Shown: piece by piece, positions 1 through 9,571 of the stretch
Layout: every line of letters begins with the position of its first letter
How positions within the stretch are numbered: the first letter of the stretch is position 1
Assembly: GCF_029958905.1 (NCBI RefSeq)
Contig: NZ_CP124614.1
Span: forward strand, 806,001-870,000
Reading direction: 5' to 3'
Source of the DNA: Vibrio sp. YMD68
GTDB lineage: Bacteria > Pseudomonadota > Gammaproteobacteria > Enterobacterales > Vibrionaceae
Length of the DNA stretch: 64,000 bases
Translations under genes and position numbers: made by a program
Notes under the pieces: model-generated
Database searches by the model: none
Seen by the model: only the letters and a program-made list of their open reading frames with translations
Told to the model about the DNA's origin: nothing

Positions 1-551
1 TTTAGCAATTCAAGGGCGATGTCCATACGGCCACGAAAGTCAGGGACCAATGTTTCAATATGAATGTTAGGGTTAAGCTCGCGGATTTCTCGGTTACAAT
101 CGGCAAAGTGCTGTGCGCCTCCGTCTCTTAGATCGTCTCTATCGACTGAGGTAATTACCACATACTTAAGTTTCATGTCTTTAATGGTTTGTGCCAGCTT
201 CTTCGGTTCATCACCTTCTGGAGCAAGAGGTCGGCCGTGGCCAACATCACAAAACGGGCAGCGGCGTGTACAGATAGCACCTAGAATCATGAAGGTCGCC
301 GTTCCGTGGTTGAAACACTCTGAAAGGTTAGGGCAAGAGGCTTCTTCACAGACCGAGTTAAGATTATTCTTACGCAGAGCCGATTTGATCTCTTTGATGC
401 GCTTACTGTCTGATGGCAGTTTTATTTTCATCCAGTCTGGTTTACGCAATACTTCTTTTGTTTCGCTTGGCATGTTTTTAACAGGAATCAATGCCATTTT
501 GTCAGCATCTCTGTATTTGACGCCTTTTTCCATTTGAATTGGTTTGCTCAT
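1..551 (-). CDS. lipA: Lipoyl synthase LipA (3' end cut by window edge)
   Basis: Radical-SAM enzyme that inserts two sulfur atoms into octanoyl groups carried on lipoyl domains, the last step of lipoate synthesis after LipB. Visible: auxiliary cluster cysteines C68, C73 and C79 (CEEASC, SEC) and the radical-SAM motif CTRRCPFC with C94, C98 and C101, the spacing known for LipA. The start [10 protein letters not shown] is the ATG complementary to 549-551. About 183 codons are present and the C-terminal part lies beyond base 1. It starts 4 bases after the lipB stop, so the two are cotranscribed. Confidence 0.97.
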   Translation of the reverse strand, partial: MSKPIQMEKGVKYRDADKMALIPVKNMPSETKEVLRKPDWMKIKLPSDSKRIKEIKSALRKNNLNSVCEEASCPNLSECFNHGTATFMILGAICTRRCPFCDVGHGRPLAPEGDEPKKLAQTIKDMKLKYVVITSVDRDDLRDGGAQHFADCNREIRELNPNIHIETLVPDFRGRMDIALELL

Positions 552-555
552 GATT

Positions 556-1212
556 TTACTGCTTCTCGTTAAGGGCTTTTGTGCAAAATTTAACGTGCTC
601 GTAGTCTAGGAGTGCGACGAGTTCTTGTATTAATTGCTGTTCAACGACGTCTAGCTGACTTGGTCCACCTAACTGGCTAACCTGTACCATTTCCATTCCT
701 GCGTAACCACATGGATTGATGCGCAAAAACGGAGACAAGTCCATATCAACATTCAGTGCTAGACCATGAAAAGAACAGCCTTTTCGAATTCTTAATCCAA
801 GGGAACAGATCTTTTTATTGTCGGAATAAACACCGGGTGCGTCGGGCTTTGCTGAAGCTTCGATATTGTAAGCTTTTAGAGTATTGATGACGAGATTCTC
901 AATATGTGTAACGAGATCTCGAACGCCTAATTTTTTTCGTCTTAGGTTAATTAAGAAGTAAGCCACTAATTGGCCTGGACCGTGATAAGTGACTTGCCCC
1001 CCACGATCACTTTGCACGACAGGAATATCACCCGCAGCGAGAATATGCTCCGCTTTTCCTGCCTGCCCCTGCGTAAATACAGGATTATGCTCAACTAACC
1101 AAATTTCATCGCTACTTTCATCGGTTCGATTGTCGGTGAACTCGTGCATCGCTTTCCATACAGGATGGTAATCCTGGCGACCAAGTTGTCTGACGACTAA
1201 TTGATTTGGCAT
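556..1212 (-). CDS. lipB: Octanoyltransferase LipB
   Basis: Moves octanoate from octanoyl-ACP to lipoyl domains; partner of LipA just downstream. The 218-residue protein has the [12 protein letters not shown] motif (residues 70-81), K134 of the KICSLG motif and the catalytic cysteine C168 in NPCGY. I chose the ATG at 1212 ([11 protein letters not shown]) because it matches the family N-terminus. The open frame runs on to 1365, but the extra 51 residues do not look like LipB and overlap the ybeD terminator, so lipB probably has its own promoter between 1213 and 1332. Confidence 0.95.
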   Translation of the reverse strand: MPNQLVVRQLGRQDYHPVWKAMHEFTDNRTDESSDEIWLVEHNPVFTQGQAGKAEHILAAGDIPVVQSDRGGQVTYHGPGQLVAYFLINLRRKKLGVRDLVTHIENLVINTLKAYNIEASAKPDAPGVYSDNKKICSLGLRIRKGCSFHGLALNVDMDLSPFLRINPCGYAGMEMVQVSQLGGPSQLDVVEQQLIQELVALLDYEHVKFCTKALNEKQ

Positions 1213-1332
1213 TCCGCTTTCCGTAGTGATTTGTAAAGTTATCGCATTATAAACACATTCATGAGAATGGACTACATCTTGATAACCACAAATTAACCAG
1301 GAAAAACGCTCATATATCATAGGTATCTGATT

Positions 1333-1362
1333 AAAAACAAAAAAGCAGCCAATGGCTGCTTT
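1333..1362 (-). terminator. Terminator downstream of ybeD
   Basis: Nine-bp stem (1342-1350 with 1354-1362), 3-base loop, followed on the minus strand by a T-rich run. It lies 28 bases past the ybeD stop and separates ybeD from lipBA. Confidence 0.85.
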
Positions 1363-1389
1363 CAATATTATTTTAAAGTTTAAACTTTA

Positions 1390-1668
1390 TTATAAGACCA
1401 TGCGTACGATATCAATATCGCCCAGCTCTTTATACAGGGTTTCTACCTGCTCAATAGACGTTGCTGTGATGTTGATTGATACGGAATTATAGGTGCCTTT
1501 AGCGCTTGGCTTAACAACTGGGCTGTAGTCACCTGGAGCGTGACGTTGAATGACTTCCAATACCAGCTCCGGTAATTCAGGTTTTGCGTAGCCCATCACT
1601 TTAAAGGTGAATGAACACGGGAATTCGAGCAAGTCTTTAAGCTTTGCATCTGAATTAATGGTCATCAT
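1390..1668 (-). CDS. ybeD: YbeD-family protein (DUF493)
   Basis: Conserved 92-residue cytoplasmic protein of the YbeD/DUF493 family, an ACT-like small domain usually found beside lipB. Function is unproven; a role near lipoate metabolism is inferred only from location. The whole family length is present, ending in the conserved [14 protein letters not shown] tail. Two adjacent ATGs exist (1668 and 1665); either may be used. It has its own terminator and sits between dacA and lipB on the same strand. Confidence 0.93.
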   Translation of the reverse strand: MMTINSDAKLKDLLEFPCSFTFKVMGYAKPELPELVLEVIQRHAPGDYSPVVKPSAKGTYNSVSINITATSIEQVETLYKELGDIDIVRMVL

Positions 1669-1751
1669 TGTAGATACTCCAAGGTTAAATCGGTTTTTAG
1701 GGGACGAATATTACTGTCTATTGAGCGGGATCTCAACTAAGTACCTAAATG

Positions 1752-1776
1752 AAAAAAGCTGCACTAGGCAGCTTTT
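1752..1776 (-). terminator. Terminator downstream of dacA
   Basis: Nine-bp stem (1754-1762 with 1768-1776), 5-base loop, then six T on the minus strand, 22 bases after the dacA stop. Confidence 0.87.
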
Positions 1777-1797
1777 CAAATAATTAAAAAGGTTAGA

Positions 1798-2976
1798 TTA
1801 GAAAAAACCTTTGAAAAGTAACATTAGGTAGTCCCAAAGTCGGCTAAAGAGACCGCCTTGCTGCACGTCTTCCAGAGCGAGTAATGGGTACTCGGCAACA
1901 TCTTCACCTTCTAGTTGATAGAAAAGCTTACCGACTACGTCACCTTTCATGATCGGCGCTTCTAACTCACTTTCAAGAACAAAACTCGCGGTTAGGTTCT
2001 TGGCTTGGCCGCGAGGTAAGGTTACGTAAGTATCAACATCCACACCCAACGCGACGCTATCTTTATCACCCATCCAGATTTTTTCTTCAACGAAGGTTTC
2101 GCCAGCACTGTGAGGCGCGACTGTTTCGAAGAATCTAAAACCATAGCTGAGTAGTTTTTTGCTTTCAGATTTTCGTGCATTGGCGTTTTTGGTGCCCATG
2201 ACGACCGCCACTAAACGCATTTTACCTTCAGTTGCTGAGCTGACTAAGCTATAACCTGCATTGCTTGTGTGGCCGGTTTTAATGCCATCAACATTCATGC
2301 TCTTGTCCCACAATAATCCGTTACGATTGTATTGTGTGATGCCGTTGTAGGTGTATTTTTTTTCAGAGTAGATACGGTACTCGTCGGGTACGTCACGGAT
2401 CAGCGCCGATCCTAAAAGTGCCATATCGTAAGGGGTAGAATAGAGACTATCACTGTCTAAACCATGTACATTGGCAAAGTGAGTGTTGGTCATACCAATG
2501 GTATCTGCCCAAGCATTCATCAAATCGACAAAGGCGTCTTCTGATCCTGCAATATGCTCAGCCATCGCGACACAGGCATCATTACCCGATTGAACGATAA
2601 TACCGCGGTTGAGATCTTCAACGGTCACGGTTGTACCGACTTCGATGAACATTTTCGATGAGTCAGGAAAGTTCTTCGCCCATGCGTTTTCGCTTATGGT
2701 CACTTCATCGGTCAGTGAAAGGTTACCACGCTCTATCTCTTGACCAACAACGTAGCTTGTCATCATCTTGGTTAAGCTGGCTGGGGATAATTTGGTATTC
2801 ATCTCTTTTTCAGCCAGAACTTTTCCGGAATGAAAGTCAAGAAGAACGAATCCTTTTGCAGCGATTTGGGGCGCGTCAGGTACGACTATTGGCGAGGCGT
2901 GAGCCAGAGTAGTTGCAACGGAAGAAAGAGCAATCGAGCATGTGAGGATGGTATTAAGTACTGATGTTTTTTTCAT
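1798..2976 (-). CDS. dacA: D-alanyl-D-alanine carboxypeptidase DacA (PBP5/6 type)
   Basis: Periplasmic penicillin-binding protein that trims the terminal D-Ala from peptidoglycan pentapeptides. The 392 residues start with a signal peptide ending near AHA-SP (residues 26-29). The three active-site motifs are intact: S67-L-T-K70, S130-G-N132 and K233-T-G235. The C-terminal tail (LFSRLWDYLMLLFKGFF) is the amphipathic helix that anchors PBP5/6 to the inner membrane. It follows rlpA, RodA and PBP2 genes, so the block serves cell-wall elongation and maturation. Confidence 0.96.
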   Translation of the reverse strand: MKKTSVLNTILTCSIALSSVATTLAHASPIVVPDAPQIAAKGFVLLDFHSGKVLAEKEMNTKLSPASLTKMMTSYVVGQEIERGNLSLTDEVTISENAWAKNFPDSSKMFIEVGTTVTVEDLNRGIIVQSGNDACVAMAEHIAGSEDAFVDLMNAWADTIGMTNTHFANVHGLDSDSLYSTPYDMALLGSALIRDVPDEYRIYSEKKYTYNGITQYNRNGLLWDKSMNVDGIKTGHTSNAGYSLVSSATEGKMRLVAVVMGTKNANARKSESKKLLSYGFRFFETVAPHSAGETFVEEKIWMGDKDSVALGVDVDTYVTLPRGQAKNLTASFVLESELEAPIMKGDVVGKLFYQLEGEDVAEYPLLALEDVQQGGLFSRLWDYLMLLFKGFF

Positions 2977-3071
2977 GATGAATACAAAATTTTTGTTTTA
3001 ACTGTCCGTATATTAACAGAAACCATTATTCACACCAGTGCCACGTCTATGGCACCGAATATGATGAGTGA

Positions 3072-3884
3072 TTACTGGGCGACTGTGTGCTTTTTTATGA
3101 AGGCTGAAGAGTATCCAAGCACTTTAACTTGTTCAAGGGTCTGTTGCGTCAACGTATAGTCATTAAATGGCCCGAGAAAAACACGATGAAGGGATTGATT
3201 GGATTCAATATAACTGGGTACAGACAATTTTGCCGCGAGATCGTTAGAGAGGTCTAAAGAGCGATCTTGATGCTTCGAGGTGGCGACTTGCACAATATAG
3301 CTTGGTAGTGCGTTTTGTTTATGGGCGGATTCTGGTCGTTCAACCGTAATCACTTCAATTTCTACATTAGCAACACCTGTTTTGACGACATCCAGCTTGA
3401 TGGCTGCGGCATAGCTTAAATCGATGATGCGACCCTCATGAAATGGGCCACGGTCATTAACACGAACCACGGTTGATTTTCCGTTATCCTGGTTGGTGAC
3501 TTTGACATAGCTAGGGATGGGCAGAGTTTTATGCGCTGCTGTCATCGAATACATGTCATAAATTTCACCATTGGAAGTCAAATGACCGTGAAATTTTTTA
3601 CCATACCAGGAAGCCTTGCCTGTTTCGGTAAAGCCTTTCGCGTCTTTAACGATAACGTAGCTATTACCTCGTAGGGTGTAATTACTGTTTCCCCCCAAGC
3701 TATAAGGTTCGTATTGAGGAACGGCATCTTCAATATGATCGACGGAAATCGGCTCTTTTGGCGCAACGTCTTGGTCGAGGCTATAGCGGCCAGAGGACGA
3801 ACAACCGAATAAGGTTGCACTGGTCACTGCGAGTATGAGGATGTGCTTTTGAGTGATCAATTTATGTCGCCTTTGAGAATGCAT
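3072..3884 (-). CDS. rlpA: RlpA-like septal-ring lipoprotein with SPOR domain
   Basis: Outer-membrane lipoprotein whose family acts as a lytic transglycosylase on denuded glycan strands at the septum (shown in Pseudomonas; inferred here). Lipobox L-F-G-C with C28, then a double-psi beta-barrel domain around residues 88-178 ([10 protein letters not shown] ... VRVNDRGPF) and a C-terminal SPOR domain (about 193-270) that binds denuded peptidoglycan. The start at 3884 overlaps the rodA 3' end by 23 bases. A TTG at 3860 with an upstream AAGG is an alternative that would shorten the signal peptide by 8 residues. Confidence 0.93.
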   Translation of the reverse strand: MHSQRRHKLITQKHILILAVTSATLFGCSSSGRYSLDQDVAPKEPISVDHIEDAVPQYEPYSLGGNSNYTLRGNSYVIVKDAKGFTETGKASWYGKKFHGHLTSNGEIYDMYSMTAAHKTLPIPSYVKVTNQDNGKSTVVRVNDRGPFHEGRIIDLSYAAAIKLDVVKTGVANVEIEVITVERPESAHKQNALPSYIVQVATSKHQDRSLDLSNDLAAKLSVPSYIESNQSLHRVFLGPFNDYTLTQQTLEQVKVLGYSSAFIKKHTVAQ

Positions 3885-4983
3885 TTCTATGAGTGTGTAT
3901 GGACATCAATATGCCAAAGCCTGCCATCAAGGTGACCATAGAGGTACCACCATAGCTGATTAATGGTAGAGGAACGCCAACAACGGGCAAGATACCACTG
4001 ACCATGCCAATGTTAACAAAGACGTAAACAAAGAAGCTCAAAATAATACTGCCCGCCATCATTCGTCCAAAGGAGGTTTGAGCTTGGCTCGCTAGATATA
4101 AACCTCTTCCCATAATGAAAAGATAAATGGTCAGTAAAGCGAGGATCCCTAGCATGCCCCATTCTTCGGCGATAACCGCAAAGATAAAGTCAGTATGTCG
4201 CTCGGGTAGAAACTCGAGTTGAGACTGGGTGCCTTGCAGCCAACCTTTACCGGATACGCCTCCCGAACCGATGGCAATCTTACTTTGGATGATGTGGTAG
4301 CCAGCACCCAGCGGATCTGACTCGGGATTAAACAGTGTTCTAACGCGTACTTTTTGGTACTCGCGCATTAAATAAAACCATAATATTGGCGCAAAAGCTC
4401 CCACACAGGCCATCGCTGCAAAAATGATTTTCCAGCTGATACCCGCCAAAAATATAACAAAAATACCAGAAGCAGCGATGAGAATGGATGTGCCTAGATC
4501 GGGTTGTTTAGCAATGAGAATCGTGGGAACAAATACCATCACCAATGAGACTATGATAGTTCTAAAGCTTGGCGGTAGGGCTCGTTTTCCTATGTATCGA
4601 GCAACCATTAAAGGAACGGCGAGCTTGAGTAACTCAGAGGGTTGAAAGCGAATAAACCCTAAGTTTAACCAACGTTGTGCGCCCTTTGAGGCTTCCCCAA
4701 AAAACAGCACCCCAAGCAACAAAGTAATGCCACAAAAGAATAAAAAAGGAGCAAGTGATTCGTAGGTTCGAGGGGAGATTTGAGCCAACATCGCCATAAC
4801 GCCAAGTGACAGCGCCATTCGCATTGCTTGCCTGTCCATCATCCCATAGCTTTGCCCACTTGCGCTATACATCACAACAAGGCCAAAAGCCATCAGGACA
4901 AGTATGCCGAGTAATAACGGCAAGTCGATATGAAAGCGGTGAAAAAAAGCGCGATTGTTTCCTGCTGAAGGATCAAAGATCAT
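3862..4983 (-). CDS. rodA: Rod-shape peptidoglycan polymerase RodA (MrdB)
   Basis: SEDS-family glycosyltransferase that polymerises lipid II during cell elongation, paired with PBP2. The 373-residue protein is almost wholly hydrophobic with about ten membrane spans and carries typical SEDS stretches (QPDLGTSI, near residues 160-167; [30 protein letters not shown] near the C-terminus). Its ATG overlaps the mrdA stop by four bases (ATGA), which indicates translational coupling with its partner. Confidence 0.96.
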   Translation of the reverse strand: MIFDPSAGNNRAFFHRFHIDLPLLLGILVLMAFGLVVMYSASGQSYGMMDRQAMRMALSLGVMAMLAQISPRTYESLAPFLFFCGITLLLGVLFFGEASKGAQRWLNLGFIRFQPSELLKLAVPLMVARYIGKRALPPSFRTIIVSLVMVFVPTILIAKQPDLGTSILIAASGIFVIFLAGISWKIIFAAMACVGAFAPILWFYLMREYQKVRVRTLFNPESDPLGAGYHIIQSKIAIGSGGVSGKGWLQGTQSQLEFLPERHTDFIFAVIAEEWGMLGILALLTIYLFIMGRGLYLASQAQTSFGRMMAGSIILSFFVYVFVNIGMVSGILPVVGVPLPLISYGGTSMVTLMAGFGILMSIHTHRNAFSKAT

Positions 4984-6869
4984 TGTTCTGTTCCTTCTTG
5001 TCTTTCAAGTATGGCATGATCAAATATTCGTCTGACGACAGGACCACCATGAGTGGAGCCTCCGCCTGCATTTTCTAATACGACAGTAACGACGAACTCG
5101 GGCTTATCGAAAGGAGCATAACCGGTAAACAGGGCATGATCGCGAAGATGCTCTTCTAATTCATCCGCGTTATATTCTTGGTCTTCTGCAAGGCCAAATA
5201 CCTGCGCCGTTCCTGACTTGCCTGCACTGACGTATTTAAGGTCTCTAAACGCACGTCGCGCCGTTCCCTTTACACCGTGGTTAACCAGACGCATGCCTTC
5301 GGTTGCGACATTCCAGTATCGTTCAGGAACTCCGGTAATCGGAGGGTATGTTTCAAAGTCTTCCAGCTGTTGAAGATCGAACTTTTCACCATTTTTAATC
5401 GTTGATCGCAGCAAATGGGGCGCCGTGACTTCGCCATGATTAATCAACACAGAGGTGGCTTTGGCGATTTGCATCGGTGTTGCTGTCCAATAGCCCTGAC
5501 CTATCCCCACAGGAATGGTATCCCCTTGGTACCAAGGCGTACGATGACGGGCGACTTTCCAGTCTCTAGTGGGCATATTGGCTTTACTTTCTTCATAAAT
5601 ATCAATGCCAGTATACTCGCCAAAACCAAACATACTCATCCAGCTTGATAGCCGATCTATGCCCATGTCGTAAGCAATTTGGTAATAGAAAGTATCCACG
5701 GATTCTTCAATAGACTTTACAATGTCGACCTTTCCGTGTCCCCAACGAAGCCAATCTCTAAAAGGGCGAGTCTTCGAATTTGGGATTTTCCAGTAGCCAG
5801 GGTCATTACGCACGGTTTTCGTGGTGACGACACCTTCTTGCAGGGCTGCCACGGCGATGAAAGGTTTGACTGTTGACGCTGGTGGATAGATACCTAACGT
5901 TGCTCGGTTAACGAGGGGACGATTGATATCAGTTAATAGTGCGTTGTAGGCTTTGGATGAAATGCCATGCACAAATGCATTGGGATCGTAGCTCGGGCTA
6001 GAGACCATTGCGAGGACGCCATTATCAATAGGATCGAGCACGATAGCTGAGCCTCGACGACCATCGAGTAACCTGTGAACATAAAGCTGTAAATCGATAT
6101 CGAGATTCAAAACGATATCTTTGCCAGGAATCGGTGGCACGTACTTTAATGTTCGTATAATTCTTCCACGGCTGTTCACTTCGACTTCTTGATAGCCAGC
6201 GATACCGTGCAGTTTTTCTTCGTAAAAGCGCTCGATTCCAAGTTTGCCGATGTCACGAGTGGCTTGGTAGTTCGCGGCTCGTTCTTCACGCGCTAATCGC
6301 TGTAAATCCCGGTCATTTATTCGAGATACGTAACCGATAACATGGGTAAGCACACTGCCGTAAGGGTAGTAGCGCTTCAAGTTAGCAGTAATGGAAACAC
6401 CAGGGAAATTGTGTTGCTGCACCGAAAACTTAGCCACTTGTTCTTGAGTTAACTGAGTCAACAAAGGAACTGAATTAAAGCGACGGGTTTGTCGTCGTTC
6501 GCGAGTAAATGCTTCGATTCGCTCTGACGTGATTTCAGGCAGTACCTGTTGCAGCCGCGCAATCGTCTCATCAATATTGCGGACTTTTTCTAGTGTAATC
6601 TCTAGGTTGAAAACAGGGCGGTTTTCAGCGAGAAGTTTGCCATTACGGTCATAGATGAGGCCTCTATTCGGCGCAATTGGCACGACTTTAATGCGATTGT
6701 CATTAGAGCGAGTTTTGTAGTCTTGGTATTGATTAACCTGAATGTTGTAGAGATTCGCCAGCAGAATGCCCATCAAAAAGATGATGCCGAGAAAGGAAAT
6801 AAGAGCACGACTTTTAAATAGCCGTGTTTCTTCATGGTGGTCTCTAATTTGGCTACGCTTACGCAACAT
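4980..6869 (-). CDS. mrdA: Penicillin-binding protein 2 (MrdA), elongation transpeptidase
   Basis: Inner-membrane transpeptidase that cross-links glycan made by RodA. With the start [10 protein letters not shown] at 6869 it has 629 residues: one membrane span near residues 23-43, a pedestal domain, then the transpeptidase with S332-T-V-K, the SVD motif and KSGTAQ near the C-terminus. The open frame extends to 6914 but that would overlap rlmH by 40 bases; the shorter start lies 5 bases after the rlmH stop and matches the family. It lies between rlmH and rodA in one transcription unit. Confidence 0.95.
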   Translation of the reverse strand: MLRKRSQIRDHHEETRLFKSRALISFLGIIFLMGILLANLYNIQVNQYQDYKTRSNDNRIKVVPIAPNRGLIYDRNGKLLAENRPVFNLEITLEKVRNIDETIARLQQVLPEITSERIEAFTRERRQTRRFNSVPLLTQLTQEQVAKFSVQQHNFPGVSITANLKRYYPYGSVLTHVIGYVSRINDRDLQRLAREERAANYQATRDIGKLGIERFYEEKLHGIAGYQEVEVNSRGRIIRTLKYVPPIPGKDIVLNLDIDLQLYVHRLLDGRRGSAIVLDPIDNGVLAMVSSPSYDPNAFVHGISSKAYNALLTDINRPLVNRATLGIYPPASTVKPFIAVAALQEGVVTTKTVRNDPGYWKIPNSKTRPFRDWLRWGHGKVDIVKSIEESVDTFYYQIAYDMGIDRLSSWMSMFGFGEYTGIDIYEESKANMPTRDWKVARHRTPWYQGDTIPVGIGQGYWTATPMQIAKATSVLINHGEVTAPHLLRSTIKNGEKFDLQQLEDFETYPPITGVPERYWNVATEGMRLVNHGVKGTARRAFRDLKYVSAGKSGTAQVFGLAEDQEYNADELEEHLRDHALFTGYAPFDKPEFVVTVVLENAGGGSTHGGPVVRRIFDHAILERQEGTEQ

Positions 6870-6874
6870 GGAGG

Positions 6875-7345
6875 TTACTCTCGATGATAAGGGTGATTGG
6901 CTGTAATACTCCAAGCTCTATACAGACTTTCAGCCATCAACACTCGTACAAGAGGGTGAGGGAGCGTTAGCGGAGAGAGAGACCAGCTTTGATCAGCCGC
7001 TGCTTTGCATGCCGGGGCTAACCCTTCAGGACCACCGATTAAAATCGATACGTCGCGTGCGTCTAGCTTCCAGGCTTCTAATTGTTGCGAGAGCTGTTCG
7101 GTGTCCCAACGCTTGCCCGGTATATCCAGAGTCACAATGCGATTGCCTTTTGGTACTGCAGCCAGCATTGCTTCCCCTTCTTTTTGTAGGATTCGAGCAA
7201 TATCTGCGTTTTTCCCACGCTTACCTGCCGTTATTTCGATCAATTCGAGAGGCATGTCATGTGGAAATCGTCGACGATACTCTTGAAAGCCTTCCTCGAC
7301 CCACTTAGGCATTTTAGTCCCAACGGCAATAAGCTGAATCTTCAC
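6875..7345 (-). CDS. rlmH: 23S rRNA pseudouridine-1915 N3-methyltransferase RlmH
   Basis: SPOUT methyltransferase that methylates pseudouridine 1915 in helix 69 of 23S rRNA, acting on assembled 70S ribosomes. The 156-residue length is the family norm. The SAM-binding knot shows ILIGGPEGL (residues 101-109), and the C-terminal [16 protein letters not shown] is the diagnostic tail. It starts 3 bases after the rsfS stop, another ribosome-related gene. Confidence 0.96.
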   Translation of the reverse strand: MKIQLIAVGTKMPKWVEEGFQEYRRRFPHDMPLELIEITAGKRGKNADIARILQKEGEAMLAAVPKGNRIVTLDIPGKRWDTEQLSQQLEAWKLDARDVSILIGGPEGLAPACKAAADQSWSLSPLTLPHPLVRVLMAESLYRAWSITANHPYHRE

Positions 7346-7348
7346 AAA

Positions 7349-7666
7349 CTAGCCCCAAAGTTTTTCTAATTGGTATAGCTCACGGTGCTCTTCTTGCATG
7401 ACGTGAAGCATGGTCGTACCCATATCCACAACAACCCATTCGCCTTCTTTTTCACCATCCATACCAAACGTGTCTAAACCCGCTTGCTTCACTTCTTTTG
7501 CAACATGCCCTGCGATAGAGGCCACGTGTGTTTTAGAAGTACCAGTACAAATAATCATGTAGTCAGTGATGCTTGATTTACCTTGTACATCGATCGTTTT
7601 TATATTCAGTGCTTTCATATCGTCTGCTTTATCAGCAAGAAAGTTATTCAGTTCTTCACGTAACAA
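7349..7666 (-). CDS. rsfS: Ribosomal silencing factor RsfS
   Basis: Binds uL14 on the 50S subunit and blocks subunit joining when nutrients are short. I chose the TTG at 7666 (M-L-R-E-E-L-N-N) because it gives 105 residues, the family length, and has GAGGAA just upstream. The frame is open to 7795, but the extra 43 residues are unlike RsfS and overlap the holA 3' end. Conserved core: VQGKSSITDYMIICTGTS, then WVVVDMG and HREFY-like HRELYQLEKLW at the end. nadD, which normally precedes it, is absent. Confidence 0.93.
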   Translation of the reverse strand: MLREELNNFLADKADDMKALNIKTIDVQGKSSITDYMIICTGTSKTHVASIAGHVAKEVKQAGLDTFGMDGEKEGEWVVVDMGTTMLHVMQEEHRELYQLEKLWG

Positions 7667-7728
7667 AAGGAATTCCTCAGGGGGTGTTAATGGGTGAATT
7701 TTTGGCTGCGCAGTATAGCATGCTTTTA

Positions 7729-8751
7729 TTAGGATACCGCCAGGTTGATAGACGGCTGACACAGCTCTAAGCTCAATTGGTGCAATATTGGCCAAGGAGA
7801 TGTGTCATATTGAGTTTTAGACAATATTTCGCACTGTGCAAGTAAGCTTAAACGTTGTTGAATAGCGACGAAAGAGAGTCGAGACAAAGCGCTGTTGTAA
7901 AGCGGTCGTTTCGATTGCCATATTCTGTGCTTATCGAAGACGTGAGATGCCGACGCTGTTTTGAGCTCTACTTGCAGCTTAAGCAAAAGCATAAGCTCTT
8001 TTTGAACTGAACGAATCAGGATCACAGGCTCTACCGATTCCGCTTCAAGCTGGCGTAAAATCCGTTGAGCTCGTTTTGCTTTTCCAGCCAGCAGTGCATC
8101 GATCCAATGAAAAGCAGTAAAATGGTTATGACGGCTTAGGGATTCTTCCAATCTAACCAGAGTTAATTGCCCATCGGGGTAGAGAAGTGCTAATTTTTCT
8201 AAGCTTTGGGATAGGGCAAATAAGTTGCCTTCATGCCATTGAGCCAGCATTTGTCTGGCTTCTGCATCTGCCGTTAACCCCAGTGCATTGCAGCGAGATT
8301 GAACAAATTGCGGCAGTCTTTGAATGTCTGGTGTTAAGCAACTGACCCAACAACCTTGGCTATTTAAGGCTTTGAACCACTTAGCATTCTCTTGCGCTTT
8401 GGTGAGTTTTCCACCAATGATGATCAGCAAAATATCAGGATGAAGCATAGCGCATAGTGACACAAGCTCTTTGGAATGCCCTGCATTCAGCCCAGCTTCT
8501 GTCACTTCTAATTCGATCATTTGGCGAGCGGAAAATAAGCTGAGTGCTTGACAGCAATCGTGCACATCATTCCAGTTTAGGTTGCTGTCTAAGGTGAATC
8601 GATGACGTTCATCAAACCCTTCTGTCTGCGCTTTGTTTCGGATAGCCTGGTGGGATTCTTGAATCAGCAGTGGCTCATTACCAAACAGCAAATAGACAGG
8701 ATGGAGTTGCCTATTCAGTTGATCCGAAAGTTTGTCGGCGTAAATGCGCAT
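7729..8751 (-). CDS. holA: DNA polymerase III delta subunit HolA
   Basis: Clamp-loader subunit that opens the beta sliding clamp. The 340-residue protein has the N-terminal delta signature (LHPVYLLFGNEPLLIQES, about residues 16-33) and the later helical and collar domain regions of the family (FALSQSLEKLALLY, ILRQLEAE). Normal length. It begins 8 bases after lptE ends, as in E. coli. Downstream, the next gene is rsfS after a 62-base gap rather than nadD. Confidence 0.95.
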   Translation of the reverse strand: MRIYADKLSDQLNRQLHPVYLLFGNEPLLIQESHQAIRNKAQTEGFDERHRFTLDSNLNWNDVHDCCQALSLFSARQMIELEVTEAGLNAGHSKELVSLCAMLHPDILLIIIGGKLTKAQENAKWFKALNSQGCWVSCLTPDIQRLPQFVQSRCNALGLTADAEARQMLAQWHEGNLFALSQSLEKLALLYPDGQLTLVRLEESLSRHNHFTAFHWIDALLAGKAKRAQRILRQLEAESVEPVILIRSVQKELMLLLKLQVELKTASASHVFDKHRIWQSKRPLYNSALSRLSFVAIQQRLSLLAQCEILSKTQYDTSPWPILHQLSLELCQPSINLAVS

Positions 8752-8759
8752 GTTCGGCT

Positions 8760-9428
8760 CTATTGGGCAGAGTCTGAAGCGGTGGCGTTGGCTTCCGCTT
8801 GTGGGTTTGAGACTTGTGGCAATTCACCTTCAATGGTTTTGATTTTGTACTGCTCTTCCGTATTGTCATAACCCGCAACGAATTGCTCTTCAAGGAGCAT
8901 TTCATGTGCTTCGATATCGGCTCTTAGTCGGCCCATCTGACGAATGATTTGTGTTGACGCGAGTTTACGCATTTCATCTTCGATCATGTCACGTTCCACT
9001 GACTTCGCTAAAGCGGTCAGTGGGTTATCAAGGTAGCTTCGAGTCACGCTAGTAGAAAAGGTCTTCGCGCCTAATTCAGGAATGGTGACGCGGTATGAGG
9101 CTCGAAAGGTCAACTCAATTTCTGCTGTGCGAGGCCCTGTGCTTTGTGAGCCTTGGTAAAGTGACAATGTGCGTTCACCAACACCCTCGCCCAATAAGTG
9201 CATGTTTGGGACTTCTTCATTCGGCAACACGAGTTCCACATCATTTAGGCGAAATTGATTTTTGACCACTCGCGTAAAAGTGCTGTATTGATCGTAACTG
9301 GTGATAGAAATCGTCGACAGCTCTTCGGGTACAGAGTAATCACCACGCAGATGGAATCCGCATGCCGAAATTAAACTGGCGCTGAATACAACGCAAGCAA
9401 GTTTAAATGAGTTAGAAGTCAGGCGCAT
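8760..9428 (-). CDS. lptE: LPS-assembly lipoprotein LptE
   Basis: Outer-membrane lipoprotein that plugs the LptD barrel and helps place lipopolysaccharide in the outer leaflet. Lipobox L-I-S-A-C with C23 followed by GFHLRG, the classic LptE/RlpB mature N-terminus. The 222 residues end in a low-complexity, Ala/Ser-rich tail (roughly residues 203-222) that is longer than in E. coli. It sits between leuS and holA, the conserved position. Confidence 0.94.
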   Translation of the reverse strand: MRLTSNSFKLACVVFSASLISACGFHLRGDYSVPEELSTISITSYDQYSTFTRVVKNQFRLNDVELVLPNEEVPNMHLLGEGVGERTLSLYQGSQSTGPRTAEIELTFRASYRVTIPELGAKTFSTSVTRSYLDNPLTALAKSVERDMIEDEMRKLASTQIIRQMGRLRADIEAHEMLLEEQFVAGYDNTEEQYKIKTIEGELPQVSNPQAEANATASDSAQ

Positions 9429-9455
9429 GTTTAGGAGGCTCTCATTAATTGGAAT

Positions 9456-9542
9456 ACTTATCTAATGGCTCTCTGTGCTTATCAATGGAACAAGATGCAG
9501 AGCGATTAGATAAGTAAGCAGGGTGGATAAGCACCCTGCTTA
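9456..9542 (-). repeat. Two consecutive hairpins between leuS and lptE
   Basis: First dyad: 9456-9466 pairs with 9505-9515 (11 bp), with an inner CTCT/AGAG pair. Second: 9515-9525 pairs with 9532-9542 (11 bp perfect, 6-base loop), 29 bases past the leuS stop. On the minus strand the second is followed by a mixed T-rich stretch rather than a clean T run, so it may be a partial terminator between leuS and lptE-holA. Confidence 0.6.
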
Positions 9543-9571
9543 GATTACACGTAACTAAAGTCTAAATTACA

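Noticed and set aside
64..537. 157-codon plus-strand frame
   Set aside because: It is the reverse-strand shadow of lipA, whose cysteine motifs are plain on the minus strand.
4569..4580. GGCGGTAGGG resembling an RfaH ops element
   Set aside because: It lies inside rodA on its non-coding strand and is not in a leader of a long operon; chance match.
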